From NCBI GenBank assembly GCA_036852015.1, contig JAANDG010000443.1, forward strand, positions 1-64,000: 64,000 nucleotides of DNA. Direction: 5' to 3'. A program made the translations under genes and the position numbers. This document shows positions 61,348 to 64,000 of this stretch, piece by piece (the first letter of the stretch is position 1; each line of letters starts with the position of its first letter). The stretch is from Pelodera strongyloides (lineage: Eukaryota > Nematoda > Chromadorea > Rhabditida > Rhabditidae). The notes beneath the pieces are model-generated. The model saw only the letters and a list, made by a program, of their open reading frames with translations, searched no databases and was not told the DNA's origin.

Positions 61348-61774
61348 AGGGTGGCAGTCACTACAAATTCGTCGTTTTTATTCGCTTTTCATTAAATTTT
61401 CAAAGATGTGAAGAAAAATACGGTTCCAGAACCAAAGTGCAGCCAAACGAACTCAGGGAGAGAAATCACTGAGTATGAGTTTTACTAATATACCGTAGTT
61501 TACAATTGCCCGTATAGAGGTTGATAATAAATACCCTGCAGTAATAAACCACACGCCAGGTGCAACACTGCAGGCTCTTTACTCTCCATGTACCCCTGGC
61601 AATTGCACACATGCCCCGGCGACGGTAATTTACCAAAACTAATTCTCATTGATTTCTCTCCCTGAGTCCTCTGTTTTATTTCTTTTGAATAACTGTATAT
61701 TGTTTTATAAATCATCTTGTATTTAATACAAATTTAATAAAAAAGTTGAATTTGAAGTGACTGCGTCCCTTTAA
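61344..61774. mobile_element. TTAA palindromic element, family D
   Basis: Second family D copy, closely similar to 60,396-60,826. It directly abuts the family F hairpin through a shared TTAA. Confidence 0.85.
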
Positions 61775-62237
61775 ATGAGAAATTGGTCGCGCTCCATGTC
61801 CATGAGCTGGCTCGGATGTGCTTTCGGAAGCCGTTAGAAATAAAACTACATTACATAACACCCACTACTAGCCAATTATTTTCAGTCAGTTTGGGCATTA
61901 TCGAATAAACTGCATGCAATATATGTTATCATTACTAAAATAGAAAATATCTTAAACACTTTTTCTCTGAGGTTGAGTTAATATTGAGTTATTAAAATGT
62001 AATAAACAATGTTTTTGTCTCGCTAATAAAGATCAGCAAACATAATGCTTGCTCTGATATATTCACTTTCACCAGTACTAAAACGGAGTACGATTTAGGG
62101 TTGAGCTGGGCGTCATTTAACTAAGCATGTGGTGAATTCGAAACAGTTTTGATATTACTATGCGCATTCCATTTGACATAAGATCTTGGCTTGGTCTATT
62201 AGTAATCATGGAATGTGTCCATAAGTGCTTGGTGCTG

Positions 62238-62246
62238 CATATAAAT
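62238..62246 (+). promoter_or_regulatory. TATA-like box of the gene at 62,331
   Basis: catataaat about 90 bases before the ATG. The shared downstream block taccatagtcgccacctc lies just before the start codon, matching the divergent lectin gene. Confidence 0.6.
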
Positions 62247-62330
62247 TAAAAGAGAGGCGGTTCGGGAATGACAACACCGACAGTTTAAAAGGCCTTCCAC
62301 GCTGTATACTACCATAGTCGCCACCTCACA

Positions 62331-62810
62331 ATGCGAGGGCAAAGTGTTCTGCTCCTTATGGGGCTCGTAGCCATTGCACTCGAGCTAGCCTCAGGTACGT
62401 AAGTTTTCATTCATGTTTGCCTGCAGACGTCTCCAGTTCTTAGGGTACAGTTTAGTTGGCCTTGTTCAACACTGTAGACGTGAACCGTGGGTGCATTTTT
62501 TTTTCAGAAGACCACCGTGGGTATTCAAGTTTTAATGAATTGTAAGCAATTTCATTGTTTAGCTTGTCGTCCAAAGCCAAGGCCTCCCCAAATACAACCA
62601 ACAACAACGACAACTACAACTACAACGACAACCACCGCAAATCTCACTGCATACAGAACTTCGATATTAGAAAGTTTGCAAAAGTGTCCTTATTTCGCTT
62701 ACCTTGTTCGCCTCAACGGTGTACCCTTCTGCACCTACATTTTCTATGGATCGTCCACAGAAGTGACGAAAACCTTGGACGAGTTCTACGCATCTGGATG
62801 CAAATTGTAG
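62331..62810 (+). CDS. Secreted Thr-rich small protein, lectin-gene relative
   Basis: Two exons, 62,331-62,394 and 62,563-62,810, joined in phase 1 to 103 residues. Exon 1 (64 bases) encodes MRGQSVLLLMGLVAIALELA, nearly the same as the lectin gene's signal exon, which has the same length and donor phase. Exon 2 starts ACRPKPRPPQIQP, continues with about twelve Thr (cf. the lectin's AYWPPRPPAPRTTT), then a Cys-containing segment (CPYFAYLVRLNGVPFC ... ASGCKL) and TAG. The stop overlaps a GTAGGT that could be a donor, in which case the protein is longer. As read, it lacks the lectin domain. Confidence 0.75.
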
Positions 62811-63084
62811 GTTTTTGTTAAGGATTTTTTGACATTTTGGTCCTCTCACTAAATAAAAGGTCGAAACATCATGTTCACTTAAAAAATTATAGCCAGAAAT
62901 AACTACATAAAAGGTCAAACATCATGTTCACTTAAAAATTATAGCGAGAAATAATTCACTCCCCTATACGGTACACTAATAAATGCGTCCGCTTGTGTGG
63001 TGCATGCGTTGTGTAAGATTCCGAGCCTGCCCCCCTCAGGTTGTAGATGCAAGTTGTCAGCTAATTAGAATGCGCCCCACCCTT

Positions 63085-63479
63085 TTAAAGGGACAGGCCC
63101 ATCAAAGTAAACCTATATTTACGATACATCCATGATGACTATCAAGCATTTTTATTACAATATAAACAAACTAAATTTCACCATTATTCGCTCTGGAAAA
63201 CTTTTTTCCAATGCGCTCAACGCATATGTATACCGTAAAGCCGCAAATATCCTTGTCGTCTATGCAAATTTATCGTGAAATTATAATGCGAATAGAATTT
63301 GCATATATAGCTTTGAATTCTGCAGTTTATGGTATACATCTGCGTTGAGCGCATTGGAAAAAAGCTTTCCAGGGCGAATAATGGTGAAATTTAGTTTGTT
63401 TATATTGTAATAAAAATGCTTGATAGTCATTATGAACCTAACGTAAATATAGGTTTATTTTGATGGGCTGTCCCTTTAA
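63085..63479. mobile_element. TTAA palindromic element, family A
   Basis: Complete copy. It ends 21 bases upstream of the ATG of the gene starting at 63,501, a position like that of the copy before 17,054. Confidence 0.9.
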
Positions 63480-63500
63480 CGTTAGACGGTACCATACAAA

Positions 63501-63774
63501 ATGGATTTAGAATCCCAATCAAAGACTGGTTTCAGCTACGAACAACTCGACGACAAGTACAAAAATGAGCTTTCGACTGACTCTATAGATAAAACGGTAT
63601 TCAGTTTTCCAATTATTTATTACAAGCGCCGTTGCTGAAGGAATGACACGAAAAATAATACACAGAGAAAACTGCCCATAATGAAGGGAATAACTATTTT
63701 TACTAACGCTAAAATATAAACTACCTTTTTCTTTTCAGATAAGAAAGGCTGCTGCAAACGAAGCATTCTGTTTT
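63501..63774 (+). CDS. First exons of an unknown gene, cut by window edge
   Basis: Exon 63,501-63,596 (MDLESQSKTGFSYEQLDDKY ..., 32 codons) and exon 63,739-63,774 (IRKAAANEAFCF, 12 codons), both phase 0 with good GT/TTTCAG signals. There is no signal peptide. The acidic, Ser-rich start suggests a cytoplasmic N-terminus. The following exons are past about 63,940, where a diverged TTAAA-type repeat begins. Confidence 0.5.
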
Positions 63775-64000
63775 GTAAGTTGTAATTTGTAGCTCAACGT
63801 AGTCTTACAATTTGAAATATTAATGTGGGATAGAATCCAGCTTTTTAAAGATAACTGAATTTCTGTGAATTTATGCTAACAATTAGAGGGCTCGAAATGG
63901 TATTTTTTTGTTAATCATACTCGCTTGCATTAAAGACCAGTATTCAAAATAGGTTTTAAAAATCGGCTGCTATACCGACTTTAATGACACCATATGTATA

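Overview
The window looks like a nematode nuclear chromosome segment. It is AT-rich and intron-rich, with short introns that usually end in TTTCAG. The recognisable genes belong to families that nematodes expand: a serpentine chemoreceptor, an F-box protein with a long divergent C-terminus, a C-type lectin, LRAT-type proteins and small secreted or membrane Cys-rich proteins. The species cannot be named. Most listed open frames are intronic or repeat-derived, so genes were built by joining exons whose splice sites and reading phases agree. No ribosome-binding sites, operons of bacterial type or CRISPR arrays are expected or seen.

Layout. 1-8,650 is a very large palindrome: two arms of about 2.6 kb carrying chemoreceptor exons flank a 3.4-kb TTAA-bounded insertion filled with 811-bp tandem repeats. 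About 6,083-11,917 is then repeated directly at 11,919-17,754, so the chemoreceptor gene occurs twice in near-complete form (7,633-10,020 and 13,470-15,857), with a third truncated copy on the minus strand at the left edge. A seven-exon gene for a small type I membrane protein (17,054-20,325) follows; its first exon was copied by the duplication (11,214). A paralogue lies at 42,602-45,163. The family is not one I recognise.

Three LRAT-type loci lie at 23,912-28,951 (-), 36,024-37,261 (-, partial) and 38,287-40,641 (+, complete, catalytic His/His/Cys intact). Between them are a large GGA/TTA/TA microsatellite, a decayed Penelope-like retroelement (29,500-31,500, -) with a hammerhead-ribozyme-like motif downstream of its reverse transcriptase, and an unknown three-exon gene (34,009-34,723, +). 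48,460-51,708 (-) is an F-box gene. 52,437-59,201 (-) is an 11-exon C-type lectin gene whose exons join to exactly 375 codons including stop. A head-to-head relative starts at 62,331 (+), and the first exons of another gene start at 63,501.

The spaces between genes and many introns are filled with non-autonomous palindromic elements that begin and end in TTAA (at least six families). They often abut and share one TTAA, or nest inside each other. No transposase gene for them is visible here. The genes do not form one pathway; the segment reads as a fast-evolving environmental/immune-type gene region remodelled by transposons and duplication.
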